DNA from: Bacteroidales bacterium
GTDB lineage: Bacteria; Bacteroidota; Bacteroidia; Bacteroidales; WCHB1-69
Length of the DNA: 6,054 nucleotides
Direction: 5' to 3'
Assembly: GCA_028683685.1 (NCBI GenBank)
Contig: JAQUHH010000157.1
Span: forward strand, 1-6,054
The notes under the pieces were generated by a model, which did not search any database, was not told the origin of the DNA, and saw only the letters and a program-made list of their open reading frames with translations. The stretch's first letter is position 1; every line of letters begins with the position of its first letter. Of the stretch, positions 3,724-6,054 are shown one piece after another. A program made the position numbers and the translations under genes.

Positions 3724-6054
3724 CTATTCTAAACCGAATATTAAACTAACTCTCCCTGTAAAAATAAAATCTTTACCCAATGTATCATAAATCACAATTC
3801 GATATACAAATACCCCATTCATTGTTACTTTCTGTCCGTTTATTTTTCCATCCCAACGATGATAATAATCATTTGAAATAAATGCCTGTTTGCCCCATCG
3901 GTCATAAATTATCATTTCGTAACCATCCAAACTCATACCACTTGCTACAGGTCCAAAAAACTCATTCAATCCATCACTATCTGGTGTAAATGCATTGGGA
4001 ATCCAAACTACCAACTCCTCAAGTACAATGACGGTGACCGTATCCGAAGCGGTACAACCATAATCATCACTAACCGTAATTACAACAATGTATGTTCCTG
4101 GCATTTCATACTTGAAATTAGGCCTTTGATCTATTGAATATTGTCCATTATCAAAATCCCAGTTCCATGAAGTAGCACCTTCAGATCCATCATCAAAACG
4201 AATAAGTGCTTTTGAAACAGAAACTTCATTTGGATTTGCAGAAGCATTTACGGTCGGTCCTGGCATATTGGGAACATCCACGATTACTTCAACATCACAA
4301 ACTCCATCATTCACAGTAACAGTATACTGACCACCAGGCAATTCTATTTCATGAATGCTTGTTCGGGGTGGTGAAGTTCCCCAATCGTATGTATAAGTTC
4401 CGCTGCCTCCAATCACGTCCAAACTAGCTCCACCATCAGATTGATCGCAATGGGCAGGACTGATTGCTGCAACACCTACTTCTTGTGCCTCATGGTTTGT
4501 AATTACGATTGTTAATGAGTCCACGCAACCATCTGCATCAGTTACGACAACGAGATGATCCCCAGCGGGTATATCACTGATAGTCGGACTATTATGTTCT
4601 AAATCAATACTCCATTCATAAGTAAACAAAGGGTTCCCATCTATAACTTCTACCGTAATTACCGCATTGGTATCAGAACAAGTTTCATTGATTTGCTCCA
4701 CCAAACTTAATGTTGGAGGAATATCTCTTTCTACCGATATCGTATCCACAACAGTACATTGATTTGCGTCGCTAACAGTTACCGTATACAATTGATTATT
4801 CAAATTTGATACAGCTGGAGTTGTTGCATCTTGAGCAGCTGCATCCCATTGATATGTGTATTGTGGGGTACCGCCACTTGTATTAATGCTAATGGAACCA
4901 TTGGGCAAATCACAAGTCGTATTTACAATTGTTTCAGAAACAGAGATTGCCGTAGGCTCAGTTATTGTATACGTTGCCGTAGAGGTACAAGAATGTGAAT
5001 CTGTAACGGTAACATTATAAGTTCCAGCCCCTACACCACTTAAATTTTGTGTACCACTGCCTCCAATTCCAGCTGGATTCCATTGATATGTATAATTAGG
5101 GGAACCACCGCTCACCGTCAGAACTACTCCTCCATTGGTTTGAGCATTGCAAATCGGATGGCTTAGTTGCGAAGAGATACTTATCGCATCTGGTTGAGTA
5201 ATAACAAAACTGGCTGTTCCAGTACAACCCTGACTATCTGTTGCTGTAACAGTATACGTTCCAGCAATGACTCCAATAATATTAGCCGTTTGTTGCGATG
5301 AAGACCAAGAATAAGTATACCCTCCAGTGTTTCCACCAATGGTCGTTGTTACAATTCCACCAGTGCTACCGTTAAAGCAAGCTACGTGCGAAATTACCCC
5401 AATAACATTAACGGCTGATGGTTGTATTATGGCAATGTTATTAATAGAAGTACTACATCCATTTGCATCTGTTACAACTACAGAATATGTTCCTGAAACC
5501 AATCCAGTTCTATCTTCTGTGGTTACATTTCCATCATTCCATGCGAAAGAATATGGAGTTGTTCCTCCTTCCACTGTCACATCAATACTTCCATTATTAC
5601 CTCCGTTGCAAGTTACATTTGTTTTTGTATAATAAGCTTCCAATAATTCAGCCTGTGTTAAAGTTATACTTTGCGATGTAGAACATGTTCCATCAGAAAC
5701 AACAACGGTATATGTTCCAGCGACAGCTGAATAAGGAGATGTAGCCGAAACACCATTAACCGTATATGAATATGTTCCACTACCTCCACTGGCTGTAAAA
5801 CTAAAACTTCCATTTCCACCATAACATTGAGAACCAGTCATTGATACATTCAATTCAATTTCTATAATTTCCACATCCATACTTGTAGTAGTTGCACATA
5901 AACCGGCAGTTGGTGTAAATATATATGCTTGTGACCCCGCAATACTTGTGTTAATAGTAGCTGGAGACCAAGTTCCTGTATATCCATTATCGGATGTTCC
6001 AGGAAGACTTCCGGCTGAACCACTCAAGCAGTATTCAGTATCAAAACTAAAAGT
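3724..6054 (-). CDS. Type IX secreted, SprB-repeat surface protein with CHU_C sorting domain (5' end outside window)
   Basis: The frame is open from the TAG at 3726-3724 to the right edge, giving at least 776 residues. The TTG at 6027 is an internal Leu codon, not a start. From the N-terminal side the modules are: a Cys-containing segment with LPGTSDNGYTGTWSPATI and YIFTPTAGLCA (6054-5857), common in Bacteroidota surface proteins; seven SprB-like repeats (5856-4258); a PKD-like domain with WNWDFDNGQYS and the GTYIVVITVSDDYGC end (about 4257-4018); and a C-terminal gliding-motility-associated CHU_C domain (about 4011-3727). The last shows WIPNAFTPDSDGLNEFF, YEMIIYDRWGKQAF, WDGKINGQ, GVFVYRIVIYD and FTGRVSLI. 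In this family the CHU_C domain is the type B signal for export by the type IX system and for surface attachment. The protein is likely an extracellular adhesin or motility/matrix protein. Its signal peptide would lie off the window. SprB itself is far larger, so I give no symbol. No PorP/SprF-like gene follows it. Confidence 0.93.
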   Translation of the reverse strand, partial: TFSFDTEYCLSGSAGSLPGTSDNGYTGTWSPATINTSIAGSQAYIFTPTAGLCATTTSMDVEIIEIELNVSMTGSQCYGGNGSFSFTASGGSGTYSYTVNGVSATSPYSAVAGTYTVVVSDGTCSTSQSITLTQAELLEAYYTKTNVTCNGGNNGSIDVTVEGGTTPYSFAWNDGNVTTEDRTGLVSGTYSVVVTDANGCSTSINNIAIIQPSAVNVIGVISHVACFNGSTGGIVTTTIGGNTGGYTYSWSSSQQTANIIGVIAGTYTVTATDSQGCTGTASFVITQPDAISISSQLSHPICNAQTNGGVVLTVSGGSPNYTYQWNPAGIGGSGTQNLSGVGAGTYNVTVTDSHSCTSTATYTITEPTAISVSETIVNTTCDLPNGSISINTSGGTPQYTYQWDAAAQDATTPAVSNLNNQLYTVTVSDANQCTVVDTISVERDIPPTLSLVEQINETCSDTNAVITVEVIDGNPLFTYEWSIDLEHNSPTISDIPAGDHLVVVTDADGCVDSLTIVITNHEAQEVGVAAISPAHCDQSDGGASLDVIGGSGTYTYDWGTSPPRTSIHEIELPGGQYTVTVNDGVCDVEVIVDVPNMPGPTVNASANPNEVSVSKALIRFDDGSEGATSWNWDFDNGQYSIDQRPNFKYEMPGTYIVVITVSDDYGCTASDTVTVIVLEELVVWIPNAFTPDSDGLNEFFGPVASGMSLDGYEMIIYDRWGKQAFISNDYYHRWDGKINGQKVTMNGVFVYRIVIYDTLGKDFIFTGRVSLIFGLE
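4258..5856 (-). repeat. Seven tandem SprB-like protein repeats, about 75-79 residues each
   Basis: Within the surface-protein gene, seven units can be laid out at about 5856-5656, 5652-5422, 5418-5191, 5190-4954, 4953-4723, 4719-4492 and 4491-4258. Each follows the same plan: a Cys near the start (as in VTCNGGNNGSI), a GG-x-x-x-Y-x-[YF]-x-W core (as in GGSPNYTYQW), a [AP]G-x-Y-x-V-x-V-x-D turn (as in AGTYTVTATD), a second Cys about 47-54 residues after the first, and an ITQP- or ITEP-like end. The units are clearly related as protein but well diverged, so they look like old duplications. Unit six (core DGNPLFTYEWS) departs most from the pattern. Repeats of this type form Ig-like beta domains in T9SS cargo proteins. 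Confidence 0.88.

Noticed and set aside
5327..5681. Plus-strand open frames opposite the SprB-repeat region
   Set aside because: They are shadows of the repeat-coding strand, made by its Thr/Val/Gly-rich codon pattern.
4258..5856. CRISPR array or satellite DNA in the repetitive region
   Set aside because: The repetition is at protein level with about 230-bp units that are diverged at DNA level; there are no short identical repeats with unique spacers.
6025..6027. Start codon of the surface-protein gene at the TTG at 6027
   Set aside because: The frame stays open to the window edge, with TFSFDTEYC in front that fits the same extracellular module; there is no signal peptide after the TTG. The true start is outside the window.

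Overview
The window looks like a piece of a Bacteroidota chromosome, from a lineage with a type IX secretion system such as Flavobacteriia, Cytophagia or Marinilabiliales. The evidence is AT-rich DNA, no Shine-Dalgarno sequences before the starts, TAnnTTTG-type -7 promoter elements, and a large surface protein with SprB-like repeats and a C-terminal gliding-motility (CHU_C) sorting domain. Genus and species cannot be told from the sequence.

Layout, left to right: (1) a minus-strand cluster read leftward from about 2000: ribD (riboflavin biosynthesis), then an EamA/DMT-family membrane transporter, then the first 26 codons of a YigZ/IMPACT-family protein cut by the left edge. The gaps are about 2 nt at each junction, so the three are probably one operon. 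(2) A 372-bp AT-rich intergenic region (1994-2365) between the divergent ribD and MFS genes. It holds candidate -7 elements for both directions and a symmetric ATTGTAAT/ATTACAAT repeat. (3) A plus-strand MFS transporter of the oxalate/formate antiporter (OFA) type, preceded by a leader with no G. (4) A strong palindromic terminator with an A-run before and a T-run after, placed between two convergent genes and probably serving both. (5) The 3' part (at least 776 codons) of a minus-strand type IX secreted adhesin-like protein, with seven SprB-like repeats, a PKD domain and a CHU_C domain. Its start lies beyond the right edge.

The genes form three independent transcription units: a riboflavin/housekeeping operon, a single transporter gene, and a cell-surface protein gene. 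I see no RNA genes, mobile elements, CRISPR array or defence system. The content is mostly ordinary. The points most worth following are the EamA transporter sandwiched in a ribD operon (a possible flavin transporter), the symmetric intergenic motif, and the surface protein's regular two-cysteine repeat pattern with no PorP/SprF partner gene downstream.
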